A DNA stretch of 6,460 nt from SABY01 sp964523795 (GTDB lineage: Bacteria > Bacteroidota > Bacteroidia > Bacteroidales > 4484-276). Shown in pieces: positions 1 to 5,567 of the stretch. The notes under the pieces are model-generated. The model was given only the letters and a program-made list of their open reading frames with translations, searched no databases and had not been told where the DNA came from. The stretch spans positions 1-6,460 of the forward strand of contig CAZGAO010000151.1 in the NCBI GenBank assembly GCA_964523795.1. The letters are read 5' to 3'. The position numbers and the translations under genes were made by a program. The number at the start of each line of letters is the position of its first letter. The first letter of the stretch is position 1.

Positions 1-10
1 AATTAGGAAT

Positions 11-26
11 CTTCGGGCTTTTTTTG
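11..26 (+). terminator. Possible right half of an intrinsic terminator from an upstream gene
   Basis: The bases CTTCGGGC at 11-18 run straight into seven T residues (19-25). This is the shape of the descending arm and U-tract of a rho-independent terminator. The matching ascending arm (GCCCGAAG) would lie before base 1, so it cannot be confirmed here. If right, the transcript ending here comes from a + strand gene to the left, and the methyltransferase at 99 starts a new unit. Confidence 0.4.
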
Positions 27-98
27 TACTTTAAACTTCCGGACACTTATGAATGAACTTATGATGTAAAAAAAAAGTTACGAATCAAACTATAACCC

Positions 99-764
99 AT
101 GCCACAACAAGACTACAAAGCTACGCACCCCGATTTTGAGCAATACGCCGAAGATCATACCAGTCCCGAATCCGACCTGCTGCACCGGCTCTACCGCGAA
201 ACCAATCTGAAAACCATGTACCCGCGTATGATTTCGGGAAAGCTGCAGGGGCAGTTTTTGCGGATGATTAGCGCAGCAACAAAAGCCCGGTCAGTATTAG
301 AAATCGGGACTTTTACCGGCTATGCCACCATTAACCTGGCCATGGGATTGGCCGAAGGTGGAATAGTGCATACCATCGACAGCAACGCGGAATCGGTGGA
401 GATAGGGCGCAATTATTTTGCCGAAGCCGGACTGGAAAACAAAATCCAAACCCACATTGGCAATGCCCTGCAAATTATTCCCGGGATAAAAACTACCTTT
501 GATCTCGTCTTTATCGATGCGGATAAAGAAAACTATCTAAACTATTACCACTTAATTTTTGACCGGCTCAATCATGGAGGGCTAATCCTTGCCGACAATG
601 CTTTTTGGGATGGGAAGGTGTTGAATAAAAACACCAGCGACAAAGAGGCACTAGGGATAATGGAGTTTAACGAATTTGTACAAAGCGACCCACGTGTCGA
701 AAACCTCCTCCTCCCTTTGCGTGATGGCCTGATGATGGTGCGGAAATTAAAAGGATCAACTTAA
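99..764 (+). CDS. Class I SAM-dependent O-methyltransferase (caffeoyl-CoA OMT-like, Methyltransf_3 family)
   Basis: A 221-residue cytoplasmic protein that should transfer a methyl group from S-adenosylmethionine to a hydroxyl, typically of a catechol-like small molecule, with a divalent metal. The SAM-binding glycine loop VLEIGTFTGYA is at 66-76, and the acidic end of the next strand (TID) is at 92-94. The metal-site segment FIDADKENY is at 138-146 (D140), and the second metal ligand pair D166-N167 follows in LADNAFW. This spacing is that of the metal-dependent caffeoyl-CoA/catechol OMT group, and the length is normal for bacterial members (about 210-220). The ATG at 99 gives the usual N-terminal helix before LYRETNLKTMYPRM. 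No Shine-Dalgarno is visible; the leader is A-rich. The next gene begins 13 nt after the stop, so the two are probably co-transcribed. The natural acceptor substrate cannot be told from sequence. Confidence 0.93.
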   Translation: MPQQDYKATHPDFEQYAEDHTSPESDLLHRLYRETNLKTMYPRMISGKLQGQFLRMISAATKARSVLEIGTFTGYATINLAMGLAEGGIVHTIDSNAESVEIGRNYFAEAGLENKIQTHIGNALQIIPGIKTTFDLVFIDADKENYLNYYHLIFDRLNHGGLILADNAFWDGKVLNKNTSDKEALGIMEFNEFVQSDPRVENLLLPLRDGLMMVRKLKGST

Positions 765-777
765 AAAAGAAAATAAT

Positions 778-1668
778 ATGGCGCATTCGCACTCACATGC
801 TCCGCAAAATGGATACAGCAAAGCCTTTGCCATTGGCATTGCTTTGAATATTGCCTTTGTGGCGATCGAAATATTTTACGGCCTAATAGCCAACTCCTCG
901 GCTTTGCTTGCCGATGCTGGTCATAACGCCAGCGACGTACTGAGTTTAATTTTTGCCTGGGCGGCCATCCGGCTCGCTACTATCCGCCCCAAGGGCAAAT
1001 ACACTTATGGCCTGCGCAAGACCACCATTTTGGTATCAATACTCAATGCGCTCTTGCTTTTTGGAGCCGTTGTAGCCATTGGCTGGGAGGCCTTTGGCAA
1101 ACTCAAAAATCCCGAGCCTGTGGCGGGCACACAAATTATGATAGTGGCCGGTATAGGCGTAGTTATTAATACCATCACCGCCTTGCTGTTTATGAAAAGA
1201 CAAAAAGACGATCTCAACATCAAGGGCGCATTTTTGCACATGGCTGCCGATGCGGGGGTTTCGTTGGGAGTTGTTGTAGCCGGACTTTTGATCAATCTTA
1301 CCGGAGTGCAGTGGATCGACCCCATTATGAGTTTTGTAATTATTGTGGTGATACTTTGGGGCACCTGGCGTTTGTTTACCGATTCCATCAACTTGGCGCT
1401 GGATGCCGTTCCCAAGCATATCAAACTTGAAAAAGTACGTAACTTCCTTCTTTCGCAAACCGGAGTTACTTCCATCCACGACCTGCATGTGTGGGCCATG
1501 AGCACCACTCAGGTGGCTTTGACCGCACATCTGATAATGCCGCAGGGGTTTAGCGATGATTTTATTTTGGACTTGCAGCAAAAACTGGATCGGGAATTCG
1601 GAATTGGGCACACCACCTTTCAAATTGAGAATCAAAAAATTGAAAGCGAGTGCAAAACCGAATGTTGA
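778..1668 (+). CDS. Cation diffusion facilitator (CDF) metal/proton antiporter, zinc-type, CzcD/ZitB-like
   Basis: A 296-residue inner-membrane protein expected to export Zn2+ (possibly also Co2+ or Cd2+) in exchange for protons. Six hydrophobic segments can be seen at about 15-37, 41-66, 82-104, 118-138, 150-173 and 178-199, followed by a cytoplasmic domain at about 205-285. The transport site is complete: HNASD in TM2 (H49, D53) and HMAAD in TM5 (H154, D158). This is the HD-HD arrangement of zinc-type CDFs rather than the DD-DD type of manganese exporters. The short N-terminus is histidine-rich (HSHSH at 3-7). The C-terminal domain keeps IHDLHVW (233-239), and the last residues carry two cysteines (C292, C296); both are plausible metal-sensing sites. 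Length is typical. It lies 13 nt after the methyltransferase and 31 nt before coaD, probably in one operon, though no functional link between the three is obvious. Metal specificity is inferred, not shown. Confidence 0.95.
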   Translation: MAHSHSHAPQNGYSKAFAIGIALNIAFVAIEIFYGLIANSSALLADAGHNASDVLSLIFAWAAIRLATIRPKGKYTYGLRKTTILVSILNALLLFGAVVAIGWEAFGKLKNPEPVAGTQIMIVAGIGVVINTITALLFMKRQKDDLNIKGAFLHMAADAGVSLGVVVAGLLINLTGVQWIDPIMSFVIIVVILWGTWRLFTDSINLALDAVPKHIKLEKVRNFLLSQTGVTSIHDLHVWAMSTTQVALTAHLIMPQGFSDDFILDLQQKLDREFGIGHTTFQIENQKIESECKTEC

Positions 1669-1675
1669 GAAATTG

Positions 1676-1683
1676 TACTTTTG
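1676..1683 (+). promoter_or_regulatory. Candidate Bacteroidota -7 promoter element before coaD
   Basis: TACTTTTG is a perfect match to the Bacteroidota -7 consensus TAnnTTTG and is followed by C, as is often seen. It lies in the 31-nt gap between the CDF gene and coaD, so transcription would start about 10 nt before the coaD ATG. No convincing TTTG -33 element is present at the usual distance, so only the -7 half is supported. It would let the essential gene coaD be expressed independently of the metal exporter. Confidence 0.4.
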
Positions 1684-1699
1684 CCAAAACTGTATCAAC

Positions 1700-2161
1700 A
1701 TGGACAGAATCGCAATTTTCCCAGGCTCCTTCGACCCAATAACCCGTGGGCACGAAGATGTTATTACCCGAGCCATTCCACTCTTTGATAAAATCATCGT
1801 CTCGGTGGGCAAAAACCGTGATAAAAAACACTACTTCAGCATCGATGAAAGGGTGGGGTTTTTGAAAACCGTCTTTGCCAAATATCCCAAAATAGAAGTG
1901 GATACCTATGAGGGGCTTACCGTTGACTATTGCCGTAAAGTGGGAGCTAAATATATTTTGCGCGGCCTGCGTACCTCGGCCGACTTCGAGTTTGAACGTT
2001 CCATCGGCCAGGTAAACCGGAAGTTGTATCCCGAAATAGAAACTATATTTTTTCTTACCCATCCCGAATACACGGCATTAAACTCCTCGGTGGTGCGCGA
2101 CATCCTGAGCCATGGCGGCGATGCTTCGATGTTTATCCCCGAAGGGCTTAGGCTAAAGTAA
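1700..2161 (+). CDS. coaD: Phosphopantetheine adenylyltransferase (PPAT, CoA biosynthesis)
   Basis: Transfers AMP from ATP to 4'-phosphopantetheine to give dephospho-CoA, the penultimate step of coenzyme A synthesis; a cytoplasmic hexamer in characterised bacteria. The 153-residue product opens with the family signature AIFPGSFDPITRGH (residues 5-18), holding the nucleotidyltransferase T/HxGH-type motif (T15, G17, H18). The second signature RGLRTSADFEFE (88-99) contributes phosphate-binding arginines (R88, R91), and NSSVVRDI (128-135) is the counterpart of the ISSxxVR motif. Length is slightly below the roughly 160 residues of E. coli and Bacillus but complete at both ends. The frame is open further upstream to 1556, but that would overlap the CDF gene and add 48 residues with no family resemblance. 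The ATG at 1700 starts exactly where PPATs start. A candidate promoter element precedes it. Confidence 0.97.
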   Translation: MDRIAIFPGSFDPITRGHEDVITRAIPLFDKIIVSVGKNRDKKHYFSIDERVGFLKTVFAKYPKIEVDTYEGLTVDYCRKVGAKYILRGLRTSADFEFERSIGQVNRKLYPEIETIFFLTHPEYTALNSSVVRDILSHGGDASMFIPEGLRLK

Positions 2162-2195
2162 AAAACTCGTGCTTTCCATAGTATTGGTGCATTGC

Positions 2196-2239
2196 TGCCG
2201 GACATAGTGATATTATTTACCCGGCTATTTCACCCGGCA
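2196..2239 (+). terminator. Weak stem-loop candidate after coaD
   Basis: TGCCGG (2196-2201) can pair with CCGGCA (2234-2239), or its GCCGG core with the first CCGGC (2221-2225). CCCGGC occurs twice (2220-2225 and 2233-2238), 13 nt apart. A/T-rich sequence with a T6 run follows at 2258-2263. Loops are long (19 or 32 nt) and the T-run is not directly after the stem, so this is a poor intrinsic terminator. It is recorded because it is the only GC-rich structure in the gap. Confidence 0.25.
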
Positions 2240-2284
2240 TTATCAAAATTTTAAAGATTTTTTAACGCATACTAACAAAAAAAT

Positions 2285-2292
2285 TATTTTTG
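2285..2292 (+). promoter_or_regulatory. Candidate -7 promoter element of the Fur-family gene (upstream copy)
   Basis: TATTTTTG is a perfect match to TAnnTTTG and is followed by CAG, the context common at Bacteroidota promoters. It is preceded by A/T-rich DNA (2246-2284), without an exact TTTG -33 box. Transcription would start near 2298, giving a leader of about 65 nt that contains the A/T dyad at 2304-2326. Confidence 0.45.
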
Positions 2293-2303
2293 CAGTCGGG
2301 TTA

Positions 2304-2326
2304 TTTTTATTTATACTAAATAATAA
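2304..2326. promoter_or_regulatory. A/T dyad upstream of the Fur-family gene, candidate operator
   Basis: Two 10-nt arms, TTTTTATTTA (2304-2313) and TAAATAATAA (2317-2326), are complementary at 9 of 10 positions around a 3-nt centre. The core can be read as TATTTAT-A-CTAAATA, a 7-1-7 layout like that of known Fur and PerR boxes, although the bases are not those of the E. coli Fur box. Autoregulation is common for Fur-family genes. In A/T-rich DNA such dyads also arise by chance. Confidence 0.3.
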
Positions 2327-2337
2327 CTGAATTTTAA

Positions 2338-2345
2338 TAATTTTG
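2338..2345 (+). promoter_or_regulatory. Second candidate -7 element, immediately before the Fur-family gene
   Basis: TAATTTTG also matches TAnnTTTG exactly. It would give a leader of only about 12 nt before the ATG at 2365. With this promoter the dyad at 2304-2326 would cover the -33 region, an arrangement suited to repression. The sequence cannot show which of the two elements is used, if either. Confidence 0.3.
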
Positions 2346-2364
2346 GGGCAAAACAATTTTGGCG

Positions 2365-2967
2365 ATGAAAGATAATCAGGAAACTTTTGATGCAGTAAAA
2401 AAAATATTTACCGACTACCTTGAAAGTAAGGGACATAGGAAGACTCCGGAACGTTATACCATCCTCGAGGAGATTTACAATACCGAAGGGCATTTCGATA
2501 TTGAGTCGCTTTACATCAAGATGAAGAACAACAAGTACCGGGTAAGCCGTGCCACGCTCTACAATACCATCGAGCTGCTCCTGGATTGCAAGTTGGTAAC
2601 CAAGCATCAGTTTGGGAATAATTGCGCACAATTTGAGCGTACCTTCAAGTTTAAAAAGCACGACCATTTTATCTGCCTGGACAACAGCCAGGTGATGGAG
2701 TTTTACGACGAAAGGATTTCGGAAATAAAGGCCTACGTCGAAAAAGAACTGGGCGTTTCCATTAGCCACCACTCCTTAACCTTTTATGGCCACTGCAGCA
2801 ATGGCGGTACAAGAAAAGGAAGGAAGAAGATAGCGGTACAAAAAAGCAAAGTTGCAGCAAAAAAGGAAGTTGCACTGAAAAAAATCGATGTGCAGACAAA
2901 AGAAATGGCACAAGCAAAAAAAGTTAAGCAAGCGAAAAAAGTTACCCCGCCAAAACAAAGCGGCTAA
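2365..2967 (+). CDS. Fur-family metalloregulator with altered zinc-cysteine site and Lys/Ala-rich C-terminal tail
   Basis: A DNA-binding transcription regulator of the Fur/PerR/Zur family, 200 residues from the ATG at 2365. A TTG two codons upstream (2359) is a less likely start. The winged-helix domain is clear: GHRKTPERYTILEEIY (23-38) and the recognition helix around YRVSRATLYNTIELL (58-72). The regulatory metal-site segment HDHFIC (99-104) and SHHSLTFYGHC (134-144) align well with E. coli Fur. The structural zinc site is altered: C104 and C144 remain, but the partners expected at 107 and 149 are N and T, so neither CxxC-type pair is intact. From about residue 149 the protein carries an extra tail of some 50 residues, very rich in K, A, V and Q, where E. 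coli Fur ends within about ten. Which metal or peroxide signal it senses cannot be decided. It lies upstream of purA, an order I recall from other Bacteroidota. Candidate promoters and an A/T dyad precede it. Confidence 0.9.
   Translation: MKDNQETFDAVKKIFTDYLESKGHRKTPERYTILEEIYNTEGHFDIESLYIKMKNNKYRVSRATLYNTIELLLDCKLVTKHQFGNNCAQFERTFKFKKHDHFICLDNSQVMEFYDERISEIKAYVEKELGVSISHHSLTFYGHCSNGGTRKGRKKIAVQKSKVAAKKEVALKKIDVQTKEMAQAKKVKQAKKVTPPKQSG
2848..2944 (+). repeat. Degenerate 18-nt repeats encoding the lysine-rich Fur tail
   Basis: Two pairs of direct repeats with an 18-nt period lie in the tail-coding region. The first is 2848-2865 and 2866-2883 (13 of 18 bases alike; peptides KVAAKK and EVALKK). 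The second is 2911-2926 and 2929-2944 (15 of 16 bases alike; QAKKV twice). The period is a multiple of three, so the reading frame is kept, and the pattern suggests growth of the tail by slippage or unequal exchange of hexapeptide units. Confidence 0.7.
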
Positions 2968-2993
2968 GTGCGGTTTCCTGATTTTATTTTATG

Positions 2994-3041
2994 TTATGCA
3001 AAGTTTTTTTTGAGCTTCAACACCTCGAAGGCTTTGCATAA
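2994..3041. promoter_or_regulatory. Perfect 10-bp inverted repeat between the Fur-family gene and purA
   Basis: TTATGCAAAG (2994-3003) and CTTTGCATAA (3032-3041) are exact reverse complements separated by 28 nt. The spacer begins with eight T residues (3004-3011) and holds a smaller nested stem, CTTC (3015-3018) with GAAG (3027-3030). It could be a paired operator, an RNA hairpin in a fur-purA transcript, or part of a terminator for the regulator gene. The T-run lies inside the loop rather than after the stem, which argues against a simple terminator. No TAnnTTTG element is found in this 104-nt gap. Confidence 0.45.
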
Positions 3042-3071
3042 TTAGTTTACTGATAGCCAAATTACTAAGTT

Positions 3072-4355
3072 ATGAAAGTTGATGTATTGTTAGGCCTCCA
3101 ATGGGGCGATGAAGGAAAGGGTAAAATCGTAGATGTTTTGGCTCCCGGCTACGATGTGATTGCCCGATTTCAAGGGGGTCCCAACGCAGGGCATACCATC
3201 GAATTTGACGGGATGAAGTTTGTGCTTCATACTATTCCTTCGGGGATTTTTAATCCTAAAAAGCAAAACCTGATTGGAAACGGCGTTATCATCGACCCTT
3301 ATGTTTTTAAAAAAGAGGTAGAGCAATTGCGCAGCAAAAGCCTCGATGCCCGGCAAAACCTCCTCATATCCCGCAAGGCACATCTTATTTTACCCTCGCA
3401 TCGGCTGTTGGATGCGGTTTACGAAAAATCGAAGGGAGATTTAAAAATTGGTTCCACCCTCAAAGGCATTGGCCCCACCTACACCGATAAGGTGGCGCGG
3501 CTGGGAATAAGAGTTGGAGATTTAAACAATGAGGGTTTTGATGAAAAATATGCCGCGCTCAAAGCCAATCATCTGCGCATCGCCCAATCGTACGGCTCTG
3601 CGTCCGATGATTTTAAAATTGAAGGCCTCGATTTTGAGACCTACGAAAAACAATGGTTTGCTGCTTTGGAAACTTTAAAGCAATTTGAACTCATAGATAG
3701 TGAACAATACATCAATAAGAGCCTCACATCAGGAAAAAAAGTCCTCGCCGAGGGAGCGCAAGGCAGCCTGCTCGACATCGACTTTGGCAGCTATCCCTTT
3801 GTAACTTCCTCTAACACTATCTCGGCAGGGGTATGCTCGGGCTTAGGCATAGCACCTTCCAAAGTGGGAAAAGTGTTTGGCGTATTCAAAGCTTATTGCA
3901 CTCGTGTGGGCAGCGGCCCTTTTCCCACCGAACTGTTTGACGATGATGGGAAACTTATGCGCGACCAGGGGCACGAGTATGGCGCAACCACAGGCCGCCC
4001 CCGCCGCTGCGGCTGGATGGATATGCCTGCACTTAAATACGCCATCATGCTCAGCGGCGTTACCGATTTGATTATGACCAAGGGAGATGTACTCAGCAAC
4101 TTTGAAACGATTAGGATTGCAACGCAATATCAGCACAAGGGCAATGCGATCGATTACGTCCCCTTTGATGACCATGATCTGAGGCCGCTTTATCAAAATT
4201 TGCAGGGATGGAAAACGAACATCACAAAAATCGCCGATGCTTCCGAATTCCCAAAAGCATTGGCCGATTATATCCGATTTATCGAAAAAGCGACTCAAAC
4301 ACCTGTGTCGATCGTATCCGTTGGCCCCGACCGAAAACAGACTATCGTGCGATAA
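3072..4355 (+). CDS. purA: Adenylosuccinate synthetase (purine biosynthesis, IMP to AMP branch)
   Basis: Catalyses IMP + L-aspartate + GTP to adenylosuccinate + GDP + phosphate, the first step from IMP towards AMP; a cytoplasmic homodimer. At 427 residues it has the usual length. The N-terminal signature QWGDEGKGK (10-18) contains the catalytic aspartate D13 and the GTP phosphate loop. GGPNAGHT (35-42) carries the catalytic histidine H41. IGSTLKGIGPTYTDKVAR (126-143) includes R143, which reaches the partner subunit's IMP. EGAQGSLLDIDFGSYPFVTSSNT (227-249, key residues Q230, D235, T245) and TTGRPRRCGW (306-315) form the IMP/aspartate site, and TKGDVL (336-341) is the guanine-recognition loop. 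Every canonical motif is present. The ATG at 3072 directly precedes the conserved KVDVLLGLQWG strand. It lies 104 nt after the Fur-family gene and may be read through from it. Confidence 0.98.
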   Translation: MKVDVLLGLQWGDEGKGKIVDVLAPGYDVIARFQGGPNAGHTIEFDGMKFVLHTIPSGIFNPKKQNLIGNGVIIDPYVFKKEVEQLRSKSLDARQNLLISRKAHLILPSHRLLDAVYEKSKGDLKIGSTLKGIGPTYTDKVARLGIRVGDLNNEGFDEKYAALKANHLRIAQSYGSASDDFKIEGLDFETYEKQWFAALETLKQFELIDSEQYINKSLTSGKKVLAEGAQGSLLDIDFGSYPFVTSSNTISAGVCSGLGIAPSKVGKVFGVFKAYCTRVGSGPFPTELFDDDGKLMRDQGHEYGATTGRPRRCGWMDMPALKYAIMLSGVTDLIMTKGDVLSNFETIRIATQYQHKGNAIDYVPFDDHDLRPLYQNLQGWKTNITKIADASEFPKALADYIRFIEKATQTPVSIVSVGPDRKQTIVR

Positions 4356-4379
4356 GGTCGGCAGAAGTCATCCTTTTTT
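4354..4379 (+). terminator. Weak intrinsic terminator candidate after purA
   Basis: AAGG (4354-4357, overlapping the purA stop) can pair with CCTT (4372-4375). An inner GGC/GTC pairing (4360-4362 with 4367-4369, one G-U) closes a four-base AGAA loop, and T residues run from 4374 to 4379. The stem is short and interrupted, so termination would be inefficient at best. Confidence 0.25.
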
Positions 4380-4382
4380 CGC

Positions 4383-4390
4383 TATAATTG
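4383..4390 (+). promoter_or_regulatory. Near-consensus -7 element before the aminotransferase gene
   Basis: TATAATTG differs from TAnnTTTG at one of the six fixed positions. It lies 22 nt before the ATG at 4413 and just after the weak terminator candidate. No -33 TTTG is seen. It is the best promoter candidate in the 57-nt gap. Confidence 0.2.
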
Positions 4391-4412
4391 CTTTAAAAAC
4401 AAAATTTACGCT

Positions 4413-5567
4413 ATGAATTTTCAGGGAAACATCAAAAGTAAATTGCCCAATACTACGACTTCGATTTTCGCTATCATGTCGAAACTGGCCATCGACGAAA
4501 AAGCCATTAATCTGTCGCAGGGATTCCCTGACTTCGATATTTCGCCGGAACTCATCGAGCGGGTTCATCATTATATGCAGGCAGGCTTCAATCAATACGC
4601 GCCTATGACGGGGGTGCCGGAACTTAGCAGAGCCATTGCCAAAATGGTGGAAAAAAATCATGGAGCCGTGTATAAACCCGAAACCGATATCACCATTGCC
4701 GCCGGAGCCACCCAGGCACTCTACACTGCAATAGCAGCCTTTGTGCGGGACAATGATGAGGTAATTATCTTCGAGCCGGCCTACGATTCGTATGCACCGG
4801 CAGTGCGCGTAAACGGCGGCACAGTGAAATATGCCCAAATGGAAATACCAGACTATCGCATCAACTGGGAGCAAACCACACGCATGCTCAGCAGCAATAC
4901 GCGGATGATTATTATTAACACCCCCCACAACCCAACAGGCAGCGTGCTCGATAGCCATGACATGGAACAATTGGAAAGGCTGACACGAAACACCGACATC
5001 ATTGTACTTAGCGATGAAGTGTATGAGCACCTTATCTTCGATGACATCCAGCATCAGAGCGTATGCCGCTATCCCGAACTGGCGAAGCGCAGCATTGCCA
5101 TTGGCTCGTTTGGCAAAACATTTCACGCCACGGGATGGAAAATTGGGTATGCAATGGCTCCTTCCAAGCTAATGGCGGAATTTAGAAAAGTACACCAGTG
5201 GATGGTTTTTGCGGTAAATACGCCCATACAAATGGCAATGGCCGATTATCTGGCCAACGAAAACAACTACTTGGGTCTCCCCGCTTTTTATCAGCAAAAA
5301 AGGGACAGATTTGTAGAATTGATCAAAGACTCCCGGTTTCGTATAATTCCCAGTCATGGCACCTATTTCCAATGCCTCGATTACAGCGCAATAAGCACAG
5401 ATGACGACCTCGCCTTTGCCAAAATGCTCACCACAAAACACAAGATTGCCTCGGTGCCCCTTTCTCCATTTTTTAAAAACGGACAAGACGACCATATTTT
5501 ACGTTTTTGCTATGCCAAAAAAGAGGAAACACTAAAAGAAGCCGCAGAAATATTATGCAGGATTTAA
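4413..5567 (+). CDS. PLP-dependent class I aminotransferase, methionine/glutamine (kynurenine-type) transaminase, YbdL-like
   Basis: A 384-residue cytoplasmic fold-type I aminotransferase. Close relatives (E. coli YbdL, human kynurenine aminotransferase/glutamine transaminase K) transfer the amino group between methionine, glutamine or aromatic amino acids and 2-oxo acids. Visible landmarks: INLSQGFPDFD (32-42) and QYAPMTGVPELR-like segment QYAPMTGVPELS (61-72) typical of this subgroup; GATQ (98-101) for the PLP phosphate; Y124 in EPAYDSY; NTPHNPTG (169-176, N173); SDEVYEHL (200-207, D201 and Y204); SFGKTF (232-237) with the Schiff-base lysine K235; and R364 in HILRF, binding the substrate carboxylate. 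All key residues are intact and the length is normal. Its 3' end overlaps the omega-amidase gene by 13 nt, which favours a glutamine-using transaminase whose 2-oxoglutaramate product is removed by the next enzyme. Exact amino-acid preference is inferred. Confidence 0.93.
   Translation: MNFQGNIKSKLPNTTTSIFAIMSKLAIDEKAINLSQGFPDFDISPELIERVHHYMQAGFNQYAPMTGVPELSRAIAKMVEKNHGAVYKPETDITIAAGATQALYTAIAAFVRDNDEVIIFEPAYDSYAPAVRVNGGTVKYAQMEIPDYRINWEQTTRMLSSNTRMIIINTPHNPTGSVLDSHDMEQLERLTRNTDIIVLSDEVYEHLIFDDIQHQSVCRYPELAKRSIAIGSFGKTFHATGWKIGYAMAPSKLMAEFRKVHQWMVFAVNTPIQMAMADYLANENNYLGLPAFYQQKRDRFVELIKDSRFRIIPSHGTYFQCLDYSAISTDDDLAFAKMLTTKHKIASVPLSPFFKNGQDDHILRFCYAKKEETLKEAAEILCRI

Noticed and set aside
1556..1699. 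48-residue N-terminal extension of CoaD
   Set aside because: It lies in another frame of the CDF gene's 3' end, shows no resemblance to any domain, and PPATs begin at the MDRIAIFPGSFDP position.
1005..1812. Long open frames on the - strand opposite the CDF gene and coaD
   Set aside because: They are mirror frames of well-identified + strand genes, give low-complexity or cysteine/histidine-odd products, and have no promoter or family resemblance.
2359..2361. TTG as the start codon of the Fur-family gene
   Set aside because: An ATG two codons downstream (2365) gives the same protein less two residues and needs no rare start. No Shine-Dalgarno favours the TTG.
2994..3041. Reading the ATGCAAAG/CTTTGCAT arms as a PurR operator for purA
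   Set aside because: The E. coli PurR box is a compact 16-bp palindrome with a central CG, and the Bacillus PurBox differs again. Here the arms are 28 nt apart and lack those centres. No basis to name a regulator.
4368..5126. 252-codon open frame on the - strand opposite the aminotransferase
   Set aside because: The + strand gene has every catalytic motif of its family. The opposite frame shows no domain and is best explained as codon-bias shadow.
5507..5554. 16-residue N-terminal extension of the omega-amidase
   Set aside because: It overlaps the aminotransferase C-terminus further and is a basic, Arg/Lys-rich stretch unlike the family. The ATG at 5555 begins at the family's first strand.
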